A program made the translations under genes and the position numbers. The notes under the pieces are model-generated. The model made no database searches, was not told where the DNA came from, and saw only the letters and a program-made list of their open reading frames with translations. Source: Pseudomonadota bacterium (GTDB lineage: Bacteria; Pseudomonadota; Gammaproteobacteria; Steroidobacterales; Steroidobacteraceae). Taken from it: 16,738 nucleotides of DNA. Positions 5,714-12,689 of this stretch are shown one piece after another; positions within the stretch are counted from its first letter, which is position 1; each line of letters starts with the position of its first letter. The stretch spans positions 1 through 16,738 of the forward strand of contig JAEZFW010000007.1 in the NCBI GenBank assembly GCA_023417315.1, read 5' to 3'.

Positions 5714-6430
5714 TCACCCGCATTTACTGTCCCCGCAGTTCAAGCACGTCATGCACCCATCCATCATGATGACGGCCGCGGTGGAGCACTTCGCGCACAA
5801 CTGCGCCCCTTCCGGAAAATGGCTGTTCGCGAACGCATCGACTTGCTTCTGCTTCGCTTCGTATTCCGCCTTCTTCTCCTCGATGAGCTTCTTGCGATGC
5901 TCATCCATCTCAGGCGATTTGAGCAGCCCGATCGTCTGCAGGTGCTTCTCGACGACATAGCCGAGCTCCGCGATGATCGAGGGCATGAACTTGCCGCCGG
6001 TTTGCCAGTAGCCGCCGCGCGGATCGAACACCGCCTTCATTTCTTCCACGAGGAACGTCACGTCCCCGCCCTTGCGGAACACGGCCGAGATGATGCGCGT
6101 GAGCGCGACGATCCATTGGAAGTGATCGAGGTTCTTCGAGTTGATGAAGATCTCGAACGGGCGGCGCTGCTCGTACTGCGTGCCTTCGTTCAGCACGATG
6201 TCGTTGATCGTGACGTACATCGCGTGATCGGAGACGGGCGTCTTGATCTTGTACGTCGAGCCGATCAGCACTTCGGGTCGTTCGACCTTCTCGTGCATCC
6301 ACACGACATTGTTCTCTTTGCGCGGCTCAGCCGCGGCCTTCGCCGCAGCAGCAGCCTTCTCCGCGGCAGCCTTGTCTTCGGGCTTCTCTACACGATACTT
6401 GGTGATTTTTTTGTCGATCTTGATAGACAT
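5714..6430 (-). CDS. nrdJb: class II ribonucleotide reductase, NrdJb-type C-terminal subunit
   Basis: A 238-residue protein resembling Pseudomonas NrdJb, the separately encoded C-terminal part of an adenosylcobalamin-dependent ribonucleotide reductase. After an Ala/Lys-rich linker (about 18-36) come VWMHEKVERPEVLIGSTYKI and RRPFEIFINSKN. The cysteine-rich tail has C212, C215, C226, C229, C232 and C237, the last in GDSKCG. Such tails contain a Zn-type Cys cluster and the redox-active cysteines that re-reduce the active site after each turnover. ATG 6430 has GGAG 9 nt upstream. It lies downstream of nrdJa on the same strand, but the genes are separated by 256 bp of repeat-rich DNA, more than is usual for a simple operon pair. 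Confidence 0.88.
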   Translation of the reverse strand: MSIKIDKKITKYRVEKPEDKAAAEKAAAAAKAAAEPRKENNVVWMHEKVERPEVLIGSTYKIKTPVSDHAMYVTINDIVLNEGTQYEQRRPFEIFINSKNLDHFQWIVALTRIISAVFRKGGDVTFLVEEMKAVFDPRGGYWQTGGKFMPSIIAELGYVVEKHLQTIGLLKSPEMDEHRKKLIEEKKAEYEAKQKQVDAFANSHFPEGAQLCAKCSTAAVIMMDGCMTCLNCGDSKCG

Positions 6431-6435
6431 TTCGT

Positions 6436-6686
6436 TTCACTCCAGCGATGCGTGCATCGCTTCCGTTTCGGGTACTGGGTGATCGGGTGCTGGGTACTGG
6501 CCAGAACTTCGGAACCCCCTCTCTCACCCTCCCCCGTTTCGCAAGGGAGGGGATCAGAGAAGGAGGTGTCGGAACAAATTCCGACCTACAGGATGTAGGG
6601 AGTACCGAATCGTGTCTGGAACACGATCGGGCCGACCTACACGCTGACGCTTCTGACTATCCGCTATCTCCTATCCCCTATCCCCT
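6436..6686. repeat. repeat-filled spacer between nrdJa and nrdJb
   Basis: The spacer contains GGGTACTGGGTGATCGGGTG-type short repeats (6469-6500), a family C repeat (6514-6551) and a family B palindrome GTCGGAACAAATTCCGAC (6568-6585) followed by CTACAGGATGTAG. It also holds a 7-bp hairpin ATCGTGT/ACACGAT near 6609-6627, a second GGGCCGACCTACA half, and a CTATCCC-rich tract before the nrdJa stop. No gene is seen. On the transcript these palindromes would form stem-loops between the two cistrons. Confidence 0.75.
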
Positions 6687-8831
6687 TCAAAATTTCCCGT
6701 AATACCCTTCTTTCATCGCATCGAAGAGATTCGCGGCGGTGTGTTTTTCGCCGTCGTATTCGATCTCTTCGTCGCCTTTCACTTTCAGCTCGGTGCCGTC
6801 TTCGAGCGTGAACACGTAGGTCGTGTTCTTCAGGTCCTCTTCTTTGACGAGCACGCCTTGGAACGCTTCGGGGTTGAAGCGGAAGGTCGTGCAGCCTTTG
6901 AGGCCCTGCTCGTAGGCGTACATATAAATGTCTTTGAAGTCGTCGTAGTTGTAGTCGGTCGGGACGTTCGCCGTCTTCGAGATCGACGAGTCGATCCACA
7001 ACTGCGAGGCGGCTTGAATGTCGACGTGCTCCTTCGGCGTGACGTCGTCCGCGCTCGAGAAATAATCCGGGAGCTTCTCGGCGGGGTCGGTGCTGTTCGG
7101 CATCGCGCGCGGGTTCACGAGCTCGCGATAGGCGAGCAGCTCGAACGAGAACACATCGACCTTCTCCTTCGACTTCTTGCCTTCGCGGATCACGTTCCTG
7201 AAGTAGTGGTGCGCGAACGAAGGTTCAATGCCGTTCGAGGCATTGTTCGCGAGCGACAGCGAGATCGTGCCGGTCGGTGCGATCGAGCTGTGATGGGTGA
7301 AGCGCGCGCCGATTTCGGCGAGCTCATCGACGAGCTGCGGATTCGCTTCCGCGACGCGCTGCATGTAGCGACTGTACTTCGCATGCAGGAGGCGGCCCGG
7401 AATCATCTGGCCGACGCGCCAACCATCGCGCGCCATCTCGGGACGCTTACGCAGCATCTCCTTTGTGACTTCGAACTCTTCGAGCATGATCGGCGCGGGC
7501 CCTTTCTCGCGCGCGAGCTCGAGGCCCGCTTCCCAACCGGCAAGCGCCATTTCGCGCGAGACGTTCTGTGTGAACGCGACGGACTTCTTCGAGCCGTAAC
7601 GCATGCACAGCATCGTAATCGCGGAGCCGAGACCTAAGAACCCCATGCCGTGACGGCGCTTGCGCGTGATCTCATCGCGCTGCTGCCCAAGCGGCAGGCC
7701 GTTGATCTCGACGACGTTGTCGAGCATGCGCGTGAACACTTTCACCGTCTTGCGGAACTCTTCCCAATCGAAGCGCGCCTGATCGGTGAACGGATCGACG
7801 ACGAAGCGCGTGAGATTGATCGAGCCGAGCAGGCACGAGCCATACGGCGGCAGCGGCTGCTCGCCGCACGGGTTGGTCGCGCGAATGTTTTCGCACCACC
7901 AGTTGTTGTTGAGCTCGTTCACCTTGTCGATGAGCACGAAACCGGGCTCAGCGAAGTCGTAGGTGGAGGACATGATCACGTCCCACACGCGGCGCGCCGG
8001 CAGCGTCTTATAGATCTTGCAGCAGACGAGACCCGAATCGTTCGTGACGTAACCCTTCGTCGTCGGCCACTCGCGCCAGACGTACTTAGAGCTGTCCTCG
8101 AGATTCTCGCCTTCGACTTCGCGCGCGGAGATCGGGAACGCGAGACTCCAGTCTTCGTTGCGCTTCACCGCTTTCATGAACTCGTCGGTGACGAGGAGCG
8201 ACAGATTGAATTGACGCAGGCGCCCCGCTTCGCGCTTCGCACGAATGAAGTCCATGACGTCGGGATGACCGACATCGAACGTGCCCATCTGCGCGCCGCG
8301 GCGACCGCCCGCCGAGGACACGGTGAAGCACATCTTGTCGTAGATATCCATGAACGAGAGCGGCCCGGAGGTGTAGGCACCGGCGCCAGAGACGTATGCG
8401 CCCTTCGGCCGCATGGTCGAGAATTCGTAGCCGATCCCGCAGCCGGCCTTCAGTGTGAGGCCCGCTTCGTGGACCTTCGCGAGAATGTCATCCATCGAGT
8501 CGAGGATCGTGCCGGAGACCGTGCAGTTGATCGTCGAGGTCGCAGGCTTGTGCTCCTGCGCGCCGGCGTTCGACATGATGCGTCCCGCCGGAATGACGCC
8601 CTTGCGCAGGGCCCACAGGAATTGCGCGTACCACTCTTCGCGAACCTCTTCGCGTTCCACATCGGCGAGCGCACGCGCGACACGCTTATAGGTGTCGTCC
8701 ATCGAGCGGTCGATCGGCGTCCCGTCCTTCGCGACGAGACGATATTTCTTGTCCCAAATGTCGATCGACGCTTCCTGATAAGGAATGCTGTTGACGTCCA
8801 TGGGCGTAAGTTCAATCGCGTTTGTATTCAT
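6687..8831 (-). CDS. nrdJa: adenosylcobalamin-dependent ribonucleotide reductase, large part (NrdJa)
   Basis: A 714-residue catalytic subunit that reduces ribonucleotides to deoxyribonucleotides for DNA synthesis using coenzyme B12, without oxygen. Visible signatures are TSTINCTVSGT with C103 (N-terminal redox cysteine), KAGCGIGYEFSTMRPKGA, RATNPCGEQPLPPYGSCLLGSINL with the NPCGE radical/active-site motif (C322), RRHGMGFLGLG, and SIAPTGTISL for the phosphate-binding loop. The protein ends soon after the barrel, with the Cys-rich tail supplied by nrdJb, as in Pseudomonas. ATG 8831 is preferred to an in-frame GTG at 8882 because MNTNAIELTPMD resembles a genuine N-terminus; the nearest purine-rich site is a GGAG some 13 nt upstream, which is far. 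Expression is probably controlled by NrdR through the box at 9005-9020. No cobalamin riboswitch was recognised upstream. Confidence 0.93.
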   Translation of the reverse strand: MNTNAIELTPMDVNSIPYQEASIDIWDKKYRLVAKDGTPIDRSMDDTYKRVARALADVEREEVREEWYAQFLWALRKGVIPAGRIMSNAGAQEHKPATSTINCTVSGTILDSMDDILAKVHEAGLTLKAGCGIGYEFSTMRPKGAYVSGAGAYTSGPLSFMDIYDKMCFTVSSAGGRRGAQMGTFDVGHPDVMDFIRAKREAGRLRQFNLSLLVTDEFMKAVKRNEDWSLAFPISAREVEGENLEDSSKYVWREWPTTKGYVTNDSGLVCCKIYKTLPARRVWDVIMSSTYDFAEPGFVLIDKVNELNNNWWCENIRATNPCGEQPLPPYGSCLLGSINLTRFVVDPFTDQARFDWEEFRKTVKVFTRMLDNVVEINGLPLGQQRDEITRKRRHGMGFLGLGSAITMLCMRYGSKKSVAFTQNVSREMALAGWEAGLELAREKGPAPIMLEEFEVTKEMLRKRPEMARDGWRVGQMIPGRLLHAKYSRYMQRVAEANPQLVDELAEIGARFTHHSSIAPTGTISLSLANNASNGIEPSFAHHYFRNVIREGKKSKEKVDVFSFELLAYRELVNPRAMPNSTDPAEKLPDYFSSADDVTPKEHVDIQAASQLWIDSSISKTANVPTDYNYDDFKDIYMYAYEQGLKGCTTFRFNPEAFQGVLVKEEDLKNTTYVFTLEDGTELKVKGDEEIEYDGEKHTAANLFDAMKEGYYGKF

Positions 8832-9004
8832 GCCGGTCTGGCGCTCCGGATTGCTGCTGGTGGGGTGACCCCGATACACCACCCGCCGAAGGCGCCCTTA
8901 AGAGAGCGTCTTCGACAGTCCACCTGACCAACGAGGCTCGCGATCCCCGGATTTCTCTGCTCTCGGACACGCTAGTCGGAGCAGTTCTTTCTTCTGATCG
9001 CGAG

Positions 9005-9020
9005 ACACAACATATTGTGT
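9005..9020 (-). promoter_or_regulatory. NrdR box upstream of nrdJa
   Basis: ACACAACATATTGTGT matches the palindromic NrdR consensus (ACACwATATaTwGTGT) at 15 of 16 positions. NrdR is the ATP/dATP-sensing repressor of ribonucleotide reductase genes. The box lies a few bases downstream of the predicted transcription start and about 175 bp before the nrdJa ATG, a position suited to repression. Confidence 0.85.
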
Positions 9021-9030
9021 CAGGGGACGA

Positions 9031-9059
9031 AGCCTATGCCCGTGTCATGAGACCGTCAA
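9031..9059 (-). promoter_or_regulatory. sigma70-like promoter of nrdJa
   Basis: On the minus strand TTGACG (9059-9054), a 17-bp spacer and TAGGCT (9036-9031) form a promoter with a very good -35 and a moderate -10. The expected start is near 9024, next to the NrdR box. The leader would be about 190 nt. Confidence 0.55.
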
Positions 9060-9181
9060 GAATCAACGCAAGCGAAATGGATGCCTCCTTTTTTGCGGCG
9101 GATCATCGATTTACAAGAGTCTCTCGCGAAATATTCATGGCAATAAAGTGGCGGATGAGGGTTAACCCCTACGCGGAACGG

Positions 9182-9197
9182 CCACAAGATCTTGTGT
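9182..9197 (-). promoter_or_regulatory. second, distant NrdR-like box
   Basis: CCACAAGATCTTGTGT matches the NrdR consensus at 13 of 16 positions and has a perfect inner palindrome ACAAGATCTTGT. It is 177 bp from the first box, whereas paired NrdR boxes are usually about three helical turns apart. It may be a genuine second operator acting by looping, or a chance palindrome. Confidence 0.4.
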
Positions 9198-9394
9198 GAG
9201 TTGTCGCCAGCATGCGAACAGGGTTTGCACAGCGTGTTCCACCAGTCGTCCACAGGTTGTTACACAACGCATGTGCAACAGGAGGCGTTCGCGTGGTAAG
9301 ACAGATCGGGGGACGTAGGACGGCCAAATTGGGAATGCAGGCTCGTCGTCACGACGGCGAGGATCATCGAACCTCGCGCGCTCAGCAGCAGCTT

Positions 9395-9543
9395 CTGATG
9401 GGCCCTCGCCTTCGCGAGGGTGACGAGACAAGGTCGCATGTCGGATTCAAACCCGGCCTAGACCGTTCGTCGTCCTCGCGGAGGCGAGGATCCATCCCTG
9501 TTCTTCTGCCTCTGATGGGCCCTCGCCTTCGCGAGGGTGACGA
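9395..9543. repeat. family A composite palindromic repeats
   Basis: Two right-type units, GGCCCTCGCCTTCGCGAGGG followed by TGACGA, lie at 9395-9426 and 9511-9543. One left-type unit, TCGTCCTCGCGGAGGCGAGG followed by ATCC, starts at 9470. Left and right types are near-perfect inverted copies of each other, as in BIME/REP pairs. The linker 9427-9469 includes a degenerate GTCGGATTCAAACCCGGC palindrome. The order matches the 116-bp tandem unit at the right edge of the window. Confidence 0.85.
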
Positions 9544-9605
9544 ACATGCTTCGATTCTGGCCGTCACCTTAGCCCGTCGCCCGTGGCCCGAGCCGCTCGC
9601 CCCAT

Positions 9606-9633
9606 CTTGAAACCTCAACCAGCGTCGCCAAAT
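9606..9633 (+). promoter_or_regulatory. sigma32-type heat-shock promoter of the hsp20-like gene
   Basis: CTTGAAA (9606-9612) is an exact sigma32 -35 element. After 13 bp comes CGCCAAAT (9626-9633), matching six of eight positions of the CCCCATAT-like -10. Spacing and position fit a heat-shock promoter, with a start near 9640 and a leader of about 30 nt. Confidence 0.65.
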
Positions 9634-9668
9634 TCCTCTCGCCCTCAACCAACATAGGAGGAACTGCC

Positions 9669-10115
9669 ATGAGACTCACTCGCTATGAACCATGGTCGAT
9701 CATGAATCGCCTCCACCAAGATTTGGACCGTCTCATGAACCGCGATTTCAACGGGCGTGAAGACGAGTCGCTCGGTGCGGTGAGCGAATGGATGCCTGCG
9801 GTCGACGTGCAAGAAACGAAAGAGGCGTTTTTGATCACGGCCGATTTGCCTGGCGTGAAGCCCGATGACATCGACATCACGATGGAGAACGGCGTGCTCA
9901 CGTTGCGCGGTCATCGCGAGCACGAGACGCGCACGGAAGAGAAGGGCTATCGCCGCGTCGAGCGCAGCTCGGGCGAATTCTTCCGCCGCTTCACGTTGCC
10001 TGATGTCGCGGATGCGGATTCGATCGAGGCGAACTGCAACAACGGCGTGCTTACGGTGAGAATCGCGAAGAAGCCGGAAACGCAGCCGCGACGGATCGAG
10101 GTGCGCGGATCGTAA
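9669..10115 (+). CDS. Hsp20/alpha-crystallin small heat shock protein
   Basis: A 148-residue ATP-independent holdase chaperone that binds unfolding proteins in the cytoplasm. The alpha-crystallin domain covers roughly residues 42-135, with the typical VDVQETKEAFLITADLPGVKPDDIDI opening, GVLTLRG and the closing GVLTVRIAKK strand. A C-terminal IEV (143-145) matches the I-x-I/V oligomerisation motif. ATG 9669 is preceded by AGGAGG (9656-9661) with a 7-nt spacer, an ideal ribosome-binding site. Length is normal for class A bacterial sHsps. The gene stands alone behind a sigma32-like promoter, consistent with heat induction. Confidence 0.95.
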   Translation: MRLTRYEPWSIMNRLHQDLDRLMNRDFNGREDESLGAVSEWMPAVDVQETKEAFLITADLPGVKPDDIDITMENGVLTLRGHREHETRTEEKGYRRVERSSGEFFRRFTLPDVADADSIEANCNNGVLTVRIAKKPETQPRRIEVRGS

Positions 10116-10443
10116 AGCGCGCTCGCGCGCGAAAGCCTAACGGCAAGAAGGCCTGTCGGCAGGAGAGCCGAGCTGCGTCGGCACGAAAGCCTGCCGGCAG
10201 GACAGAGTTCAGAGATGTAGTAGGTCGGGTTTCAACCCGACATGTGCTCGTAGGAATAAATTCCGACCTACATGGATGTAGGAAGGCCCGTGTTGCATGG
10301 AGCATCTCACGGACCGACCTACATGGATGTAGCGTATTGCATGGAGCATCTCACGGGCCGACCTACATCTTGTTTCTGATGGGCCCTCGCCTCCGCGAGG
10401 GTGACGAGTTCTAGCACAGGTGCGCGCCGAGTTCCGTCATCTT
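10116..10443. repeat. repeat-rich intergenic region after hsp20 (families D, B, A)
   Basis: This stretch has no gene. It holds a GCGCGC palindrome right after the hsp20 stop and family D units with AGCCGAGCTGCGTCGGCACG and GAAAGCCTGCCGGCAGG (about 10155-10202). A family B palindrome GTCGGGTTTCAACCCGAC (10224-10241) is followed by a second, GGAATAAATTCC. A 32-bp direct repeat beginning TTGCATGGAGCATCTCACGG lies at 10293-10324 and 10337-10368. It ends with a family A right unit at 10376-10407. Confidence 0.75.
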
Positions 10444-10453
10444 TGCTGAGGCG

Positions 10454-10746
10454 CACTGACTGTCCGGGGAAAACTAGCGCGGGGGCGCCTCTCGTCCCAT
10501 GTTCCCTCCCTTGCGAAGTGGGGGAGGGTTAGGGAGGGGGCGCCCCCATCCTGTCCTTCTGATGTACAGGACGTACAAATGGCGCGAAGTGCATGGATGC
10601 ACGGGAGCGGCCCCCGACTGCCGCAAGGAAAGGGACGCATCCATTGACCCTTGCGCAGTTGAGTTGCGCTCGACAGCACGCGTACGAATACCCTGCAAAG
10701 ACCGAGTGAAACATCGCTTCTCAATTCATTTCCCCGGACAGCAATG
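10454..10746. mobile_element. 293-bp MITE-like element with terminal inverted repeats and 10-bp target duplication
   Basis: The left end reads CACTGACTGTCCGGGGAAA (10454-10472). The right end, read inward, is CATTGCTGTCCGGGGAAA (10746-10729). These are terminal inverted repeats with a 13-bp perfect core, one mismatch and one indel. The element is flanked by perfect 10-bp direct repeats TGCTGAGGCG (10444-10453 and 10747-10756), the expected target duplication. It is too small to encode a transposase, and no long frame in it resembles one. The flanks rejoin into a family A left-type palindrome (GCTGAGGCG + AGGATCCATCC), so the insertion split a dispersed repeat. It carries a family C repeat inside (10503-10540). 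Target duplications of 9-12 bp suggest mobilisation by an IS4-like transposase, which is an inference. Confidence 0.7.
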
Positions 10747-10756
10747 TGCTGAGGCG

Positions 10757-10987
10757 AGGATCCATCCTGATCTATGCTTCTGATAGACCTGTTACGCGGG
10801 CCTACTTACACCGTTCTGTCTTCTCTGGCCTGCCGTTAGGCTTCAACGCTCGGCTGTCCTTCATCACCGCTGACTGGCCGATAGGCTTTCGTCCCGACGA
10901 AGCTCGGCTGTCCTTGTCTTATCGGCCGCTATGGAACTCCGGCGTCTGGCCGATCGCTAACTGTGTGCCTGGCAAGTCTGCAGGTGC
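10757..10987. repeat. right half of a split family A repeat plus inverted family D units
   Basis: After the MITE-like element come the rest of the left-type family A unit (AGGATCCATCCTGATC) and a truncated CTGATAG. Next are two family D units (about 10826-10925) in inverted orientation relative to those at 10155-10202, with CGATAGGCTTTCGTCCCGAC and AAGCTCGGCTGTCC. No gene is visible before the degP-like promoter. Confidence 0.65.
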
Positions 10988-11015
10988 TTGGTCTGTCGGA
11001 TCCTTCGTCTAGAAT
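10988..11015 (+). promoter_or_regulatory. sigma70-like promoter of the degP-like gene
   Basis: TTGGTC (10988-10993), a 16-bp spacer and TAGAAT (11010-11015) form a good promoter about 45 bp before the ATG. I do not see a clear RpoE/AlgU-type promoter (GAACTT-N16-TCTGA). Confidence 0.5.
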
Positions 11016-11060
11016 GTCTGTCTCGCGGATGAATGACCGCGTTCGATCTCGGGTACATCG

Positions 11061-12422
11061 ATGAAACAACTTTTTGGCTTGATCTGCGCGGCTGCGTTGA
11101 CGTTTGGCGCCACCGCGAATGCGCAACTTCCGGAAAAAGTCGGCGACACGCCGGTGCCCTCGCTCGCGCCGATCGTCAAGAAGGCGGCGCCCGCGGTCGT
11201 GAACATCGCAACTCGCGGCACGCTGCGCGAGCAACGTCCTCGCAATCCTCTACTCGAGGATCCGTTCTTTCGCCGTTTCTTCGATGCGCCTGAGTTCGCC
11301 CCACGCGAGCGGCAGTTCCAGAGCGCAGGCTCAGGTGTGATCATCGATGCGAAGAATGGTTACATCATCACGAACGCACACGTCATCGAGAACGCCGACG
11401 AGATCACCGTGACCTTGCTCGATGATCGCCAGCTCAAGGCGAAGATCGTCGGACGCGACAAACCCTCGGACATCGCAGTATTGCAAGTCGAGGCGAAGAA
11501 TCTCGTGCAGATGCCGCTCGCCGATTCGAGCAAGAGCGAGGTCGGCGATTTCGTGCTCGCGATCGGCAATCCGTTCGCGCTGAACCACACCGTGACCTCC
11601 GGCATCATCAGCGCGCTCGGGCGCACTGATCAGTTCACCGCGAATCCCGAGTCGTATCAGGATTTCATCCAGACCGATGCGCCGATCAATCCCGGTAACT
11701 CCGGCGGCGCGCTTGTGAATCTGTATGGCGAGCTCGTGGGCGTGAATACCGCGATCTTCTCCGGCAGCGGCGGCAACATCGGCATCGGATTCGCGATCCC
11801 GTCGAACATGGTGAAGGCCGTGATGGGTCACCTCATTCAATACGGCGAGGTGAAGCGCGGCATGCTGGGCGTGCAGCTCGCGAATCAGTTCACGCCGGAC
11901 ATCGCCGAAAGTCTCGGCCTCGAGAATGCAAAGGGCGCGCTCGTATCGCAGGTCGTCGAAGACTCAGCAGCAGACAAGGCCGGCATCAAGGCGGGCGATG
12001 TGATCACGTCCATCAACGGTCGCAACGTTTCGAATGCGGCCGAGCTGCGCAACTCGATTGGCTTGCTGCGCATCGGTGAGAAAGTCGAGCTTGGCTTAGT
12101 TCGCGAAGGCAAACCGCGCCGCGTCACGGCGATCATCGGCGAGCGCGATAGCACCGGCGTCGCAGGCGCCGCGGAGATTCATCCGGCGCTCGAAGGCGCA
12201 TCGCTCACGAACGCGGAGAATGGCGGCGGCGTGCTGGTACAAGCCGTGGCCGAAGGCAGTCCCGCAGCAGCGAACGGGTTGCGCACGAACGATGTGATCC
12301 TCGCCGTGGGACGCGTGCGCGTGCAGAACGTGCAGCAGCTACGTGCTGCGATTCGCAACACGAATGCGTTCGCGGTGACGATTCGACGCGGCAACTCGAC
12401 GCTCGTCTTCCCGATCGGGTAA
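11061..12422 (+). CDS. periplasmic Do-family serine endopeptidase (DegP/DegQ/MucD type)
   Basis: A 453-residue HtrA-type protease/chaperone that degrades or refolds misfolded envelope proteins. A Sec signal peptide ends in ATANA|Q near residue 20. The trypsin-like domain has the triad at about H106 (TNAHV), D136 (PSDIAVL) and S213 (GNSGGAL). Two PDZ domains follow (about 264-360 and 375-450), the first starting GMLGVQ and the second containing GSPAAANGLRTNDVI. A proline/arginine-rich LA-type loop (REQRPRNPLLEDPFFRRFF) lies at 55-74. Size and layout match DegQ/MucD. The ATG has no strong Shine-Dalgarno. It is not next to rseA/mucA-type genes, so it appears monocistronic. A GC-rich hairpin follows 5 bp after the stop. 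Confidence 0.95.
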   Translation: MKQLFGLICAAALTFGATANAQLPEKVGDTPVPSLAPIVKKAAPAVVNIATRGTLREQRPRNPLLEDPFFRRFFDAPEFAPRERQFQSAGSGVIIDAKNGYIITNAHVIENADEITVTLLDDRQLKAKIVGRDKPSDIAVLQVEAKNLVQMPLADSSKSEVGDFVLAIGNPFALNHTVTSGIISALGRTDQFTANPESYQDFIQTDAPINPGNSGGALVNLYGELVGVNTAIFSGSGGNIGIGFAIPSNMVKAVMGHLIQYGEVKRGMLGVQLANQFTPDIAESLGLENAKGALVSQVVEDSAADKAGIKAGDVITSINGRNVSNAAELRNSIGLLRIGEKVELGLVREGKPRRVTAIIGERDSTGVAGAAEIHPALEGASLTNAENGGGVLVQAVAEGSPAAANGLRTNDVILAVGRVRVQNVQQLRAAIRNTNAFAVTIRRGNSTLVFPIG

Positions 12423-12427
12423 CCCAT

Positions 12428-12457
12428 CCGCCCGGTTGGCTCCCGCCGACCGGGCGG
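12428..12457 (+). terminator. GC-rich hairpin after the degP-like gene
   Basis: CCGCCCGGT (12428-12436) pairs perfectly with ACCGGGCGG (12449-12457) around a 12-nt loop. The location just after the stop fits a transcription end, but no U-tract follows, so termination may be inefficient or Rho-assisted. The structure could also simply stabilise the mRNA end. Confidence 0.45.
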
Positions 12458-12458
12458 C

Positions 12459-12621
12459 AAGCTGCCGCTAGAAAGCTATCGCTAGAAAGGCGCACGTGGC
12501 GCCGAGAAAGCTACCGCTAGTCAGAAGCATCGTCACCCCACTTGGATTGGGCCCGCTCTGTCTAGCGGCAGCTTTCTAGCGGTAGCCTTCTAGCGGGAGC
12601 TATCTAGCGGTAGCTGTCTGG
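12459..12621. repeat. 14-bp CTAGCGGyAGC tandem repeat forming a large inverted structure
   Basis: Four consecutive 14-bp units, all CTAGCGG-x-AGC plus three variable bases, run from 12562 to 12617. Inverted relatives with the same period lie at 12459-12490 and 12500-12520. The left arm 12459-12486 pairs with the right arm from 12561 at about 20 of 22 positions. The 267-bp gap between the degP-like and PhyH genes is mostly this structure. No gene lies in it. Confidence 0.85.
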
Positions 12622-12689
12622 CGAAGCCCCTTGGCGGAGCTCTCTCATCGCTCGTAGAAACCCTAAGCTCAACGCAAGTCCAGAAGTTC

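Larger units (their letters stand above)
8832..9605. other. regulatory and repeat-containing interval upstream of nrdJa
   Basis: No convincing gene was found between nrdJa and the hsp20-like gene. The left half carries the nrdJa promoter and NrdR boxes. The right half (from 9395) carries family A palindromic repeats. An open frame with AGGAGG before a GTG at 9292 was considered, but it runs straight into the repeats. Confidence 0.6.

Noticed and set aside
5669..6598. Long plus-strand frames opposite nrdJb and nrdJa (also 6741-7637 and 7650-8927)
   Set aside because: These are antisense shadows of strongly coding high-GC genes; the minus-strand products are unmistakable.
8832..9020. Cobalamin riboswitch before the B12-dependent reductase
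   Set aside because: I could not recognise a B12-box-like core or the expected multi-stem layout in the leader.
9246..9266. Two DnaA-box-like words upstream of nrdJa (TCGTCCACA and TGTTACACA)
   Set aside because: Each matches TTATnCACA at only 7 of 9 positions and there are no further boxes; too weak to claim a DnaA-regulated or origin site.
9395..9543. CRISPR array
   Set aside because: The repeats are palindromic pairs with conserved linkers rather than unique spacers; no array in the window shows regular repeat-spacer structure and no cas gene is present.
9212..9610. Open frame with AGGAGG before a GTG at 9292 and repeated MGPRLREGD peptides
   Set aside because: Most of it translates family A repeats, and the same peptide recurs wherever those repeats occur; there is no conserved domain.
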